DNA of 64,000 bases from Salipiger bermudensis HTCC2601 (GCF_000153725.1 NZ_DS022279.1:128501-192500), one strand, 5' to 3'. Positions 1 through 8,822 are shown, numbered from the stretch's first letter. The notes: a model not told the origin generated them from the sequence alone. Translations and numbers: made by a program.

Positions 1-782
1 GGGCCGGGGACGGCGCCGGTGTGCACGTCATCTGCCAGAAGCCCTTTGCCGAGAACATGGAGGACGCGCGGGCAATGGTCGCGGCGATCGACGCCACCGG
101 CAAGACCCTCATGGTGCACGAGAACTTCCGCTGGCAGTCGGCGGTGCGTGCCGCCATCGAGACGCTGCGCGGCGGGGCCATCGGCACGCCGTTCTTCGGT
201 CGCGTGAGCTTCCGCTCGGGCTATGACGTGTTCTCGGGCCAGCCCTATCTTGCCGAGGGCGCGCGGTTCATAATCGAGGATCTGGGCATCCATATCCTCG
301 ACATCTCGCGGGCGCTCTTTGGCGACGTGGCGCGGATCAGCGCGACCACGACGCGGATCAACCCCGAGATCCGGGGCGAGGACGTGGCCACCATGCTGCT
401 GGCCCACGAGAGCGGCGTCACCAGCGTGGTCGACTGTTCCTATGCCACGCGACGCACCCCCGAGACCTTCCCCGAGACATTGCTCGAGATCGACGGCACC
501 GGCGGCACGCTGCGGCTCGACGCGGGCTACCGGCTGACGATCCAGGCGCGCGGCGGCGAAGAGGTCCGCGACGTGGCGCCGCCGGTGCTGCCCTGGGCCG
601 AGCGGCCCTGGCACAACATCCAGGAGAGCGTGGCGCTGATCCAGCAGCATTTCATCGCGTGCCTGTGCGACGGCCGCGCGCCGGAGACCTCGGGCGCGGA
701 CAATCTCCGGACCCTCGCGCTGGTCGAGGCCGCGTATCTCTCGGCTGCCGAGGGCCGCACGGTGGCGCTGGCCGAGCTATGA
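1..782 (+). CDS. apsD: D-apiose dehydrogenase-like Gfo/Idh/MocA oxidoreductase (5' partial)
   Basis: NAD(P)-dependent sugar dehydrogenase of the Gfo/Idh/MocA family, cut by the window edge: the open frame runs in from base 3, so the N-terminal Rossmann motif is missing. Visible are the family segment VHVICQKPFAE (the usual 'EKP' appears as 'QKP'), then HENFRWQ and the EDLGIHILDISRALFG stretch of the C-terminal domain. The stop overlaps the next start by 4 bp (ATGA), indicating translational coupling to the lactonase gene. The family alone does not fix the substrate. The assignment to oxidation of D-apiose to D-apionolactone comes from the neighbours, which match the known D-apiose catabolic genes (lactonase, ApnO, OiaK). 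Family call is firm, substrate is inferred. Confidence 0.72.
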   Translation, partial: AGDGAGVHVICQKPFAENMEDARAMVAAIDATGKTLMVHENFRWQSAVRAAIETLRGGAIGTPFFGRVSFRSGYDVFSGQPYLAEGARFIIEDLGIHILDISRALFGDVARISATTTRINPEIRGEDVATMLLAHESGVTSVVDCSYATRRTPETFPETLLEIDGTGGTLRLDAGYRLTIQARGGEEVRDVAPPVLPWAERPWHNIQESVALIQQHFIACLCDGRAPETSGADNLRTLALVEAAYLSAAEGRTVALAEL

Positions 783-2563
783 CCGATCCCGTCGCGCTTT
801 ACGGCACTGCGGTGCCACCGGCCCCTGCCACCGAGCTCTGCCACGGCGAGGTGACGCTGACCCTGCAGGAGGGGGCGCTGCGCCACATCCGCGTGGGCGG
901 CACCGAGATCATCCGGTCGGTGGCCTTTCTCGCCCGGGACCGCGACTGGGGCACCATCGCGCCCGAGATCGGCGCGCTCGAACGGCACGAGGAGGACGGC
1001 ACGCTGCGGCTCGTCCTGCCCCTGCGGTTCGACACCGGCAGCGCACGGCTCGACGTGTCGCTTCAGGTGCAGATCGCGGATGGGCGGCTTTGCGTTGCGG
1101 CCGAGGGGCGGACGCATGGCGATTTCGAAACCAACCGCGCGGGGTTCACCGTGCTGCACCCGATCGAGGGCGTGGCCGGCTGCCCGGTCCGCGTCACCCA
1201 TGGCGACGGTCGGATCGAGGACAGCCGCTTTCCCGAGCTCATCGCGCCGTGGCAGCCCTTCATGGACATCGCAGCGCTCGAACATGAGGCGAACGGGATG
1301 CGGGTGCGCTGCGCCTTTGCCGGCGACACCTTCGAGATGGAGGACCAGCGCCAGTGGGGCGATGCATCCTACAAGACCTACAACCGGCCGCTCGCGCTGC
1401 CCTGGCCCTACATTCTCGGCGATGGCGCGGCGCTGGTGCAATCCTGCGAGATCACCTGGAAGCCCGCCCCGATCAGCGCGCCGGCGCGTCCCGCAAGCGC
1501 GGCTCAGACTGCCCTCGTGCCGCAGACCGCGCTCGTGCTGACCGCCGAGGATGCGCGTCGGCTGGCGCGGCAGCCGGAAGATCTCGACGTGGTCGGCCCG
1601 CAGCGGCTGCTGTGTCATGTCGACGCAGCGGCGGGGCCCGCGGCACCGCAGATCGCCGCCTTTGCCGAGGCGCAGGCCGCGTTGCCCGGCATCCTCTTCG
1701 ACCTCGAGCTCATCTGTCGCTTCGACGGCAGTCAGTCCCCCGGCGAGGAGCTTGCCGCCCACGCCGCCGCCGTGCGCGACAGCGCGCTGGCGCCGGCGTC
1801 GGTGTTCGTGTGCCCCTCTGTCGACCGCCAGTCGACGCCGCCCGGCTCGGACTGGCCGGACTGCCCGCCGCTCGAGGAGATCCACGCCGCCGCGGCCCGT
1901 GCCTTTCCAGACCTGCCGAGGGGCGGCGGAATGGCGAGCCTGTTTACCGAGTTGAACCGCAAGCGGCCGCCGCTCGGCCATCTGGATTTCGTGAGCCACG
2001 CCTTGTGCTCGATCGTCCATGCCGCCGATGACGGCCATGTCATGGAAACCCTTGAAACCATTCCGCATATCGCGCGCTCGATGCGCGAGATCATCGGCGG
2101 ATGCGGCTACCGGATCGGTCCTGCGACCATCGCCATGCGGCAGAACCCCTACGGCTCGCGGACCATCCCCAACCCCGAGGGCGGGCGGGTCTGCATGACG
2201 GATGACGACCCACGCCATCGCGGGGCCTTTGGCGCGGCCTATGCGCTGGGGCTGGTGGCGGCGCTCGCGCCCTTCGACATCGCTGTCTGGACGCCCGCCG
2301 CGCTTTATGGGCCGCGCGGGCTCTTTGGCGACAACGGCCCGCTGCCGCTGGCCGACGCGCTGCGCGCGGTCTCGGATCTGGCCGGCAAGCCGGTCCGTGA
2401 GGCGGGCATCGCCGACGGCATCGCCACGCTGGCGACCGACGACGCGCGGCTTTCGGCCAACCTCACGCCTGCCATCAACAACGGTCTGCCGCGCTATGGC
2501 TGGCATCTCTCGCGCGGAGCCGAGATTGAGACTCGCGCCCAGAGAGGCTACTTATCAGGTTAA
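779..2563 (+). CDS. apnL: D-apionolactonase-like protein
   Basis: A 594-residue protein that I place in the D-apionate lactonase (ApnL) family, which hydrolyses D-apionolactone to D-apionate. The N-terminal part (MTDPVALYGTAVPP, then LRHIRVGGTEIIRSVAFLARDRDWGTIAPEI) and the central QRQWGDASYKTYNRPLALPWPY segment look like the conserved core I recall for that family. No signal peptide or membrane segment is seen, so it should be cytoplasmic. The start ATG overlaps the dehydrogenase stop. Many relatives are annotated only as hypothetical, so the function leans on context: a sugar dehydrogenase before it, and ApnO and an OiaK-type kinase after it. Confidence 0.68.
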   Translation: MTDPVALYGTAVPPAPATELCHGEVTLTLQEGALRHIRVGGTEIIRSVAFLARDRDWGTIAPEIGALERHEEDGTLRLVLPLRFDTGSARLDVSLQVQIADGRLCVAAEGRTHGDFETNRAGFTVLHPIEGVAGCPVRVTHGDGRIEDSRFPELIAPWQPFMDIAALEHEANGMRVRCAFAGDTFEMEDQRQWGDASYKTYNRPLALPWPYILGDGAALVQSCEITWKPAPISAPARPASAAQTALVPQTALVLTAEDARRLARQPEDLDVVGPQRLLCHVDAAAGPAAPQIAAFAEAQAALPGILFDLELICRFDGSQSPGEELAAHAAAVRDSALAPASVFVCPSVDRQSTPPGSDWPDCPPLEEIHAAAARAFPDLPRGGGMASLFTELNRKRPPLGHLDFVSHALCSIVHAADDGHVMETLETIPHIARSMREIIGGCGYRIGPATIAMRQNPYGSRTIPNPEGGRVCMTDDDPRHRGAFGAAYALGLVAALAPFDIAVWTPAALYGPRGLFGDNGPLPLADALRAVSDLAGKPVREAGIADGIATLATDDARLSANLTPAINNGLPRYGWHLSRGAEIETRAQRGYLSG

Positions 2564-2571
2564 CAGACCAG
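2551..2571. promoter_or_regulatory. candidate GntR operator before the apiose regulator
   Basis: Read on the minus strand this site begins CTGGTCTGTTAACC and contains the palindrome GTTAAC. A related site (CTGGTATGATCA on the minus strand) lies before apnO at 4753-4769; the first 12 bases agree at 9 positions. TGGT half-sites are common in operators of FadR-type GntR regulators. The site overlaps the end of apnL, just ahead of the regulator start, which fits autoregulation. No binding evidence. Confidence 0.35.
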
Positions 2572-2593
2572 TAGACGCCGGAGGGCTCACGTC

Positions 2594-3316
2594 ATGGAAA
2601 GCGGAACGCACGCCAAGGGCGACAAGATCGTCCGCCGCAAACTCTCGGAGCAGGTGCTTGAACGGCTGCACGAGATGATCCGCACGCATGAACTCAAACC
2701 CGGCGAATTCATGCCCTCGGAACGGGCGCTGATGGAGCGCTTCGGGGTCGGGCGGCCCGCCGTGCGCGAGGCGCTGCAATCGTTACACAATAGCGGCCTG
2801 ATCACCATCAACCACGGCGAACGCTCCCGCGTGAACGAGCTGAACGCCGCCAGCGTGCTGTCAAAGTCCGACGAGCTGGCGCGGCTGGTGCTGGATTCCG
2901 CGCCCGCCAACCTCGATCACCTGAAACACGCGCGGCAGATGTTCGAGCTGGGCATGGTCCGCGTCGCCGCCGAGAACGCCACGCCCGAGGACATCGCCGA
3001 GCTGCGCGGCCTGATCGAGACGCAGCGCGGCGAACTTGGCGATGCGACGGCCTTCATCTCGACCGACATGGCGTTTCACCGCAAGCTCGCGTCTCTGGCG
3101 AACAACCCGATCATCCTGTCGGTCTCTGACGCGATGCTGGGCTGGCTCTTCGAGTACCACGTGAGCCTTCTGCACCGCTCGGGCAGCGAGGACGTGACGC
3201 TGGCCGAACACGCCAAGATCGTCGATCACATCGAGGATCACGACGTCGAGGGTGCCGTGGAGGAGATGCGCCGCCACCTCGAGCGCTCGCGCATCGTCTT
3301 CGAGCCGCGCGAGTAG
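2594..3316 (+). CDS. GntR-family (FadR subfamily) transcriptional regulator
   Basis: A 240-residue regulator with an N-terminal winged helix-turn-helix (about residues 14-80: KLSEQVLERLHEMI, then MPSERALMERFGVGRPAVREALQSL) and a C-terminal FCD ligand-binding domain (about 95-235, with the metal/ligand-type pattern FHRKLASLANNP and LAEHAKIVDHIEDHD). It starts 30 bp after apnL, with a GGAGGG ribosome site about 9 bases before the ATG, so it is probably the last gene of the dehydrogenase-lactonase operon. It is the obvious candidate to control the apiose genes on both sides, probably as a repressor released by a pathway intermediate. Family call is firm; ligand is inferred. Confidence 0.88.
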   Translation: MESGTHAKGDKIVRRKLSEQVLERLHEMIRTHELKPGEFMPSERALMERFGVGRPAVREALQSLHNSGLITINHGERSRVNELNAASVLSKSDELARLVLDSAPANLDHLKHARQMFELGMVRVAAENATPEDIAELRGLIETQRGELGDATAFISTDMAFHRKLASLANNPIILSVSDAMLGWLFEYHVSLLHRSGSEDVTLAEHAKIVDHIEDHDVEGAVEEMRRHLERSRIVFEPRE

Positions 3317-3339
3317 CCTCCGCCGCGCCGCCGGTCCGC

Positions 3340-4692
3340 TCATCGCGGGCCGCCGCCGTCGCGGATCCAGCCGAAGAAGTCCTCGCTGCCCATCTGTCCG
3401 CCCTTGAGCGCGATCTGCAGCCCGTCATGCGCGCCACCGCCGTGACCGGTACAGAGCGCCGCGCCGGGAATGGTCGGTGCCAGCGCCTCGAGCGCCTCGA
3501 GTCCGAGCGCGCGCATCCCGTGGCCCGAGGTGTCGCCGCCCGAGATCACCGCCCGGCGCAGACCGCTCTGGCGCAACACCCGGTCCAGCACGCGTCCCAG
3601 CGCCTGGCCGATGCGGGCGTTGGCGGTTTCCATGTCAGTCGCGCTGCCCGAGAGCGCCGTGCGGAATGCCGCGACGCGTGGATCGTCCGGCCCGCCGGCA
3701 GAGGTGACGAGCGGGCTCGCGCCGCGCTCTGCCGCGCTCAGCGCGGCTCTGGCGCAGCGGTCGATTTCCGCCTCCAGCGCCTCGGGTGATCCCAGCACCG
3801 CGCCCGTGTCAAAGGCGATAAGCTCGAAGCCATGCGCCGCGGACCAGTCGAGCTGCTGCGCCGTGCTGGGCGAGACCGAGCCAGAGACCGCGGCGATCCG
3901 GTCGACCCCGCCGGCGCTTTCGGGGGCGGGAGGGGGCGGCAGCGTGCCGGTCTCCTGCCAGTGTCGCACCAGCGCGTATTCGAGCCCCTGCGAGCCCACA
4001 GCCACGCGCAGCCGCTCCCGGTTTTCCCAGACCAGCCGGCCCACCGCTGCCTCGCTTCTGGGCTCCATGCTGTCGAACGACAGGATGCGCGCGCCCGCGG
4101 CCAGAGCCGCGTCGAGCGCGGCCTGCGGATCGTCGGACCAGAGCGCTTCGAGGTCGACCAGCCGGGAGGGCAGGTCGGTCTGCTCGGCAAGGTGGCGCAG
4201 CAGGTCGGCTTCGGTCATCGGTGTCACCGGGTGGCGCGACATGACCGGGTGGCGGTCCAGCCGGAAGACGCCGTCGAAGGTGCCGGCAAAGAGATGCCCA
4301 AACGACTGGTAGCGGCGCATCTGCGGCGCGGCGGTCACAAGCGGCACGGCGTCGGACGGCCGCTGCGCAAGGCAGAGCGCGAGGGCGGTGCCGATGTTGC
4401 CGGAGTTGGGCGAGGAATCGAAGGTCGAGCAGACCTTGTAGTGCAGGATTTCGGCCCCCGTCGCATCAAGCCAGGCGAGCGGCGCGGGCAGATGCGCGCG
4501 CATCCAGTCCGGCCCGTGGGTGCGGGCGGTGGTGGCGATGCCCACCGCTTGGGCCGTGGCGAAGCGTGCGGTCAGCGCCTCTGAGGGGATGTCGGAGAAC
4601 AGCACCGTCTTCAGACCTGCGAACGCCAGAACCTCCATCACGGCGGCGGAACCGGTGAAATCATCCCCAAGCCAGGCCAGTTTCGGCGTCAT
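3340..4692 (-). CDS. oiaK: 3-oxo-isoapionate kinase-like four-carbon acid sugar kinase
   Basis: A 450-residue member of the four-carbon acid sugar kinase family (DUF1537). The N-terminal sugar-binding motif WLGDDFTGSAAVME and the segment YKVCSTFDSSPNSGNIG are visible, with the nucleotide-binding glycine-rich part near the C-terminus (ISGGDTSGHGMRALG, then GHGGGAHDGLQIALKGGQMGSEDFF). In the apionate pathway OiaK phosphorylates 3-oxo-isoapionate at O4. The gene is divergent from apnO across a 111-bp promoter region and convergent with the GntR gene. The next enzyme, the RuBisCO-like OiaX, is not in the window. Related kinases act on other acids (DtnK, OtnK), but the ApnO neighbour makes OiaK the best choice. 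Confidence 0.72.
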   Translation of the reverse strand: MTPKLAWLGDDFTGSAAVMEVLAFAGLKTVLFSDIPSEALTARFATAQAVGIATTARTHGPDWMRAHLPAPLAWLDATGAEILHYKVCSTFDSSPNSGNIGTALALCLAQRPSDAVPLVTAAPQMRRYQSFGHLFAGTFDGVFRLDRHPVMSRHPVTPMTEADLLRHLAEQTDLPSRLVDLEALWSDDPQAALDAALAAGARILSFDSMEPRSEAAVGRLVWENRERLRVAVGSQGLEYALVRHWQETGTLPPPPAPESAGGVDRIAAVSGSVSPSTAQQLDWSAAHGFELIAFDTGAVLGSPEALEAEIDRCARAALSAAERGASPLVTSAGGPDDPRVAAFRTALSGSATDMETANARIGQALGRVLDRVLRQSGLRRAVISGGDTSGHGMRALGLEALEALAPTIPGAALCTGHGGGAHDGLQIALKGGQMGSEDFFGWIRDGGGPR

Positions 4693-4732
4693 CGTGTGCT
4701 CCTCCCCCTGCTGCCACCGCGGACAATCGCAG

Positions 4733-4769
4733 TTGACATTACTTGTTGCATATTATCTGATCATACCAG
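4733..4769 (+). promoter_or_regulatory. apnO promoter with overlapping candidate operator
   Basis: A perfect -35 hexamer TTGACA (4733-4738) is followed after about 17 bases by a weak -10 region covered by the site TTATCTGATCATACCAG (4753-4769). That site holds the palindrome TGATCA and resembles the sequence before the GntR gene at 2551-2571. A site placed over the -10 would suit repression of apnO and possibly of the divergent kinase gene. Confidence 0.4.
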
Positions 4770-4803
4770 TTGAACAACCCCTGAACCCGGAGGAGAACCT
4801 GCA

Positions 4804-5631
4804 ATGACCAAAGTCGCGCTTTTCGGAGCCGGCGGCAAAATGGGAGTCCGTCTGTCGCTGAACCTTGCGAAGACGGATTTCGACGTCGCCCACATCGAGA
4901 TCAGCGACCCCGGCAAGGACCGGCTTCGCGCCGAGGTCGGCGTGGAGGCCGTCGATGCAGAGACCGGGCTGGAGGGGGCCGAGGTCGTTATCCTCGCGGT
5001 GCCGGACACGGTCATTGGCAAGGTTGCGGCGAAGGTGGTGCCGGAGCTCGCGCCCGGGACGATGGTGGTGATCCTCGACGCGGCGGCGCCCTTTGCCGGG
5101 CATCTGCCCGAGCGGGACGACATCACCTATTTCGTCACCCACCCCTGCCACCCGCCGATCTTCAACGACGAGAGCACCGAGGCGGGCCGCAACGACCATT
5201 TCGGCGGGGTCGCGGCGCAGCAGGGCGTGGTCAACGCGCTGATGCAGGGACCCGAAGAGCACTACGTGCTGGGAGAGGCGGTCGCAAAGGCCATCTACGC
5301 CCCGGTGGCGCGCAGCTACCGGGTTACCGTCGAGCAGATGGCGCTGCTCGAGCCTGGTCTTTCCGAGACCGTCTGCGCCTCGCTTCTCGTGGTGATGCGC
5401 GAGGCCATGGACGAGGTCGTCTCGCGCGGGGTGAGCTACGACTGCGCCCGTGACTTCCTGCTGGGGCACATGAACATCCTCGGCGCAGTGATCTTCGACG
5501 AGGTCGAAGGCCAGTTTTCGGACGCCTGCAACAAGGCGATCGAGTTCGGCAAGCCAGCGCTGATGCGCGACGACTGGAAGAACGTTCTAGAGATGGAAGA
5601 AGTCGCGGCCAGCATCCAGCGCATCACCTGA
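4804..5631 (+). CDS. apnO: D-apionate oxidoisomerase
   Basis: A 275-residue NAD-dependent enzyme with an N-terminal Rossmann fold (TKVALFGAGGKMGVRLSLNL) and an all-alpha C-terminal domain of the 6-phosphogluconate-dehydrogenase type. Characteristic segments are VILAVPDTVIGKVA, the THPCHPPIFNDE loop and GHMNILGAVIFDEVEGQFSDACNKAIEFGKP. These match the ApnO family as I know it: D-apionate is oxidised and rearranged to 3-oxo-isoapionate. A GGAGGAG ribosome site lies about 8 bases before the ATG. It stands alone, with its own promoter, divergent from the kinase that would use its product. One of the better-supported assignments in this cluster. Confidence 0.8.
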   Translation: MTKVALFGAGGKMGVRLSLNLAKTDFDVAHIEISDPGKDRLRAEVGVEAVDAETGLEGAEVVILAVPDTVIGKVAAKVVPELAPGTMVVILDAAAPFAGHLPERDDITYFVTHPCHPPIFNDESTEAGRNDHFGGVAAQQGVVNALMQGPEEHYVLGEAVAKAIYAPVARSYRVTVEQMALLEPGLSETVCASLLVVMREAMDEVVSRGVSYDCARDFLLGHMNILGAVIFDEVEGQFSDACNKAIEFGKPALMRDDWKNVLEMEEVAASIQRIT

Positions 5632-5730
5632 CGGCACCGTCGCGACCGCGTGCCGGCACACCGGCGCGCGCCGGGAGATCGCCGGCCAAGGCGCAGGGCG
5701 ACCGGCATTCGCGATGCCCGGTCTCGTCAT

Positions 5731-5765
5731 CTTGCCGGCAAGAGGGGGACCCTCTTGCCGGCAAG
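5731..5765. terminator. strong symmetric hairpin between convergent genes
   Basis: A perfect 16-bp inverted repeat (CTTGCCGGCAAGAGGG, loop GGA, and its complement) lies between the convergent ends of apnO and the exporter gene. Each arm is itself built on the palindrome CTTGCCGGCAAG, so it can also fold as two small cruciforms. There is no clear T-run, so it may act as a bidirectional transcription barrier rather than a classic intrinsic terminator. Confidence 0.55.
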
Positions 5766-5777
5766 CCCCATTGATCT

Positions 5778-7064
5778 TCAGCCGCGTCCTGCCGTTGCCG
5801 CGCGGGCAGAGACCCTGCGGTCCACCAGGGTCATCACCAGAACGAGGGTCGCGGCCAGAGGCACCAGAACGGTGATCCCGGCCACCGGATCCGCAAAGAC
5901 GGCGGCCAGCGTCAGCGACCCCACGAAGCCGACGCCGATCTGAAGGAAGCCGAGCACGGCAGAGGCGGCGCCGAACGCCTCCGAGCGACGGCGCAGGGTC
6001 TCGGAGACGAGACCGGGCATGGCCAACCCGTTCCCCATCACCCAAAGCCATATGCCGGCCATGTAGCTCCACGGGGCAGGGTGGGTTGCGACGGGCAGCA
6101 GGACGAAGAGCACACCCCCGCAAAAGATCGCCGCGATCCCCAGAGAGGTGACCCGCGCGGAGCCGATCCGCCGCGACAACCGGGTTGCCAGCAGCGACCC
6201 GGCGACGAAACAGCTGGTCTGCGACATGGTGACGAGCCCGAAGCCGAGCGTCCCGAGCCCCAGCCGGTCCATCATCAGGAAGGGCAGGCCGGCGGTCATA
6301 GTGTAGATCCCGCCGATGCAGAGGCCGATGGTCATCGCCATCCGAAGGAAGGCGCCGTGGCGCAGAATTGCCACGTAGTCGTCCAGCCGCGCACGCAGCT
6401 GCATCGGGCGCCGGTGGGAAGGGGGCAGGGATTCGCGCAGGAACAGCAGCGACACGATCATCATGACGATCCCGAGCGCTGTCATCATCGCAAAGACGCT
6501 GCGCCAAGGGGCCACCTGCAACAACAGCGCGGCGGCAAACGGGGCGATCAGCGGCAGGACCGCGTTGAAGGTGTTGGTGACGGAAAACACCGATGAGGCG
6601 ACGTCGCCGCTATATTGGTCGCGGACCATCGCCCGCGACACCACGAGACCGGAGGACACGCCCACGCCCTGCAGCAGCCGCGCCACGATCAGAAGCCAGA
6701 GGCTTTCCGCCGCCATGCCGGTGAGCGATCCGACGACGTAGATCGCGGCGAAGACCAGTGCCGTCCGGCGGCGTCCGATACAGTCGGCCACGGCGCCAGC
6801 CAGAAGCTGGCATATGGCGAAGGCACCGAGATAGAGGGAGATCAGCAGGGTGACATGCGACGGTGCAATGGCCAGTTCCTGCGCGAGCAGGGGCAGGGCG
6901 GGGGTCAGGACCCCCATGCTGAGCGGCCCGGCGGTGATCAGCAGCGCGCCGATCACCGCCGAGCGCAAGGGAGGCATGACCGCCACCGGATCGCTGCCGA
7001 CCGCATGCCGGCTGGTGACCGGGGTCACCGCGGCGGGCGAAGCGTCGTTCAGGCGGTCATGCAT
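5778..7064 (-). CDS. Bcr/CflA-type MFS efflux transporter
   Basis: A 428-residue major facilitator with about 12 predicted membrane segments. The N-terminal core MGVLTPALPLLAQEL, GAFAICQLLAGAVADCIGRRRTALVF (the motif A loop) and LQGVGVSSGLVVSRAMVRD are typical of the Bcr/CflA drug-resistance subfamily. The gene starts 5 bp after the solute-binding-protein gene on the same strand, so the two are probably co-transcribed. That pairing suggests export of a product or analogue of the imported amide compound, but the substrate cannot be read from sequence. Family call is firm. Confidence 0.85.
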   Translation of the reverse strand: MHDRLNDASPAAVTPVTSRHAVGSDPVAVMPPLRSAVIGALLITAGPLSMGVLTPALPLLAQELAIAPSHVTLLISLYLGAFAICQLLAGAVADCIGRRRTALVFAAIYVVGSLTGMAAESLWLLIVARLLQGVGVSSGLVVSRAMVRDQYSGDVASSVFSVTNTFNAVLPLIAPFAAALLLQVAPWRSVFAMMTALGIVMMIVSLLFLRESLPPSHRRPMQLRARLDDYVAILRHGAFLRMAMTIGLCIGGIYTMTAGLPFLMMDRLGLGTLGFGLVTMSQTSCFVAGSLLATRLSRRIGSARVTSLGIAAIFCGGVLFVLLPVATHPAPWSYMAGIWLWVMGNGLAMPGLVSETLRRRSEAFGAASAVLGFLQIGVGFVGSLTLAAVFADPVAGITVLVPLAATLVLVMTLVDRRVSARAATAGRG

Positions 7065-7069
7065 TCCGG

Positions 7070-8689
7070 TCAGCCCATCCGGATGCCGGTGAAGTCCTGA
7101 TACCAGCTCTGGGCGGGATCGAAGTCTTCCACGTTCGGCGCAAGCGCGCGCGGGTTCATGTCGTGCACGACGAAGAGCCAGGGCGCTTCTTCGACCAGCA
7201 CCTCGTGGGCGCGGGCCAGAAGCGCATCAACCTCTTCGGGGTCGAAGGTCACGCCGACCTGATCGATGAGCGCATCGAACTCTTCATTCTGCCAGTAGCC
7301 CCAGTTCGAGCCCACGGGCGGCAGGTTCGAGCCGTGGAACCAGCGCTGCCATTCCGCCGGTCCGGGGAAGGACAGGCTCATGTTGATCGCGTCCGCCCCT
7401 TCGCGCGCGGGGGAGTCCTTCTCGGCGCGGAAGGCGTTGATGAGCTGGCCCCATTCAAGCACCTCGATCTCGCAGGCGAACCCGACCTCGTTGAGGTTCT
7501 GCTGCATCAGCTGGTTCATCTGAACCGGCAGCAGCTGCCCCGAACCGGACGACGAGGTCAGAACCTTCATCGGGACCTTGTTGTCGGGGCCGTAGCCTGC
7601 TTCGGCCAGCAGTTCACGGGCGCGGTCGGGGTCGTACTTGTAGTCCTGCGTGGGCGAGCCGTACCAGGCATCTTCCGGCGGCACGTAGCCCGAGGCCGGG
7701 CGCACGGTGCCATTCATCAGGTAGGCGAGGCCTTCGCGGTCGATGGCGTAGTTCGCGGCCTGACGCACCCGCTTGTCGAGGAAGGGCGAGCCCTCGTTGA
7801 ACGAGAAGATGTGCGGCCAGATGTGGGGGTAGGTCTTCATCGAGATCTCGAACCCCGCGGCTTCGAGGCCCGGGATCGCATCCGGCGGCGGCACCTCGAT
7901 CCAGTCGACCTGACCGGAGCGCAGCGCGGCCAGTCGGGTGTTGGCGTCGGGGATCGGTGTCAGAACGATCTCGTCCACCTGCGCCATGCGTGCGGGGTCC
8001 CAGTAATCGGGGTTCTTCTGCATGGTGATCGACTGGCGCGGCACCACATTGGTGATGCGGAACGGGCCGGTGCCGGCCGGATCCTGCCCGACCTGCCCCC
8101 AATCGCCGCCCTTTTCCTCGAATTTCGAGGGGCTGGCAAAGAGCAGCTGCGTCAGCGCCTGCGGGAAATACGACGACGGCGCGGTCGTGATGAGGGCGAT
8201 CGTCATGTCGTCGATCTTTTCCCAGCTCGACATCTGCGAGACGCGGCCCTGCGCGGTCCCGGCCGCGGCGACCTCGAACTGCGGGCTGTCCTCGTCCCAG
8301 AAACGCTCAAGGTTCCAGATCGCCGCATCCGCATTCCACAGCGTGCCGTCGTGGAAGGCCACGTCGGGGCGCAGGTTGAAGATCCAGCGCGTGTTGTCCT
8401 CGGGGTCGATTTCCCAGCTCTTGGCAAGGCCGGGCATGGTCTCGGCGCGGCGATCGGTGTCTTCGCGCAGGTTCCAGGCGACCAGCGGTTCGAACACCGG
8501 GTAGCCGGCAAAGCGCATGCCTTCGCCACCCTGGCTGGGCATGCCGGTGGTGGTGGGGATGTCGGACAGGGTCATCGCGATGCGCAGGCGCTGCGTGCCC
8601 TGCGCCATCGCCGGAAGCCCGAGCATGCCGGCAAACGGTGCGGCGGTCGCGGCTGCCAGACCGGTCTGGAAGAAAGTTCTGCGTTTCAT
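7070..8689 (-). CDS. ABC transporter substrate-binding protein, family 5 (DppA/OppA type)
   Basis: A 539-residue periplasmic binding protein. It starts with a twin-arginine-like signal (MKRRTFF, hydrophobic stretch, cleavage near AMAQ at about residue 30). Family 5 landmarks follow: a NTRWIFNLRPDVAFHDGTLWNADAA segment, GTGPFRI and a FLDKRVRQAANYAIDRE helix. It is divergent from the amidase and the ABC permease and ATPase genes, which lack another binding protein, so it should capture the substrate for that importer. The ligand is unknown; the amidase next door suggests an amide or short peptide-like compound. Confidence 0.9.
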   Translation of the reverse strand: MKRRTFFQTGLAAATAAPFAGMLGLPAMAQGTQRLRIAMTLSDIPTTTGMPSQGGEGMRFAGYPVFEPLVAWNLREDTDRRAETMPGLAKSWEIDPEDNTRWIFNLRPDVAFHDGTLWNADAAIWNLERFWDEDSPQFEVAAAGTAQGRVSQMSSWEKIDDMTIALITTAPSSYFPQALTQLLFASPSKFEEKGGDWGQVGQDPAGTGPFRITNVVPRQSITMQKNPDYWDPARMAQVDEIVLTPIPDANTRLAALRSGQVDWIEVPPPDAIPGLEAAGFEISMKTYPHIWPHIFSFNEGSPFLDKRVRQAANYAIDREGLAYLMNGTVRPASGYVPPEDAWYGSPTQDYKYDPDRARELLAEAGYGPDNKVPMKVLTSSSGSGQLLPVQMNQLMQQNLNEVGFACEIEVLEWGQLINAFRAEKDSPAREGADAINMSLSFPGPAEWQRWFHGSNLPPVGSNWGYWQNEEFDALIDQVGVTFDPEEVDALLARAHEVLVEEAPWLFVVHDMNPRALAPNVEDFDPAQSWYQDFTGIRMG

Positions 8690-8807
8690 GTCTTACTCCT
8701 GTTGGCAGGGCGGCGCGACCTTGGCGCGCCGGTCCGATCCGCGCTTGTGTGGCGGACTGTGCCTGCAGAAGAACCACGATCCGGGCGGCGAGGGGATGCA
8801 AAATCCG

Positions 8808-8822
8808 TCACGACACTCGTGA
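8808..8822. promoter_or_regulatory. candidate operator palindrome in divergent promoter region
   Basis: A perfect palindrome TCACGA-CAC-TCGTGA sits between the divergent binding-protein and amidase operons, about 70 bases before the amidase-side start. Just downstream is a direct repeat (TTTCCGA...TCCGG twice, about 8833-8868). Either could be the target of the cluster's LysR regulator encoded at 14400-15377. Confidence 0.4.

Noticed and set aside
527..2506. 659-codon open frame on the minus strand
   Set aside because: It is the antisense of apsD and apnL; its Arg/His-rich composition, lack of domains and the strong sense-strand genes mark it as a GC-driven shadow.
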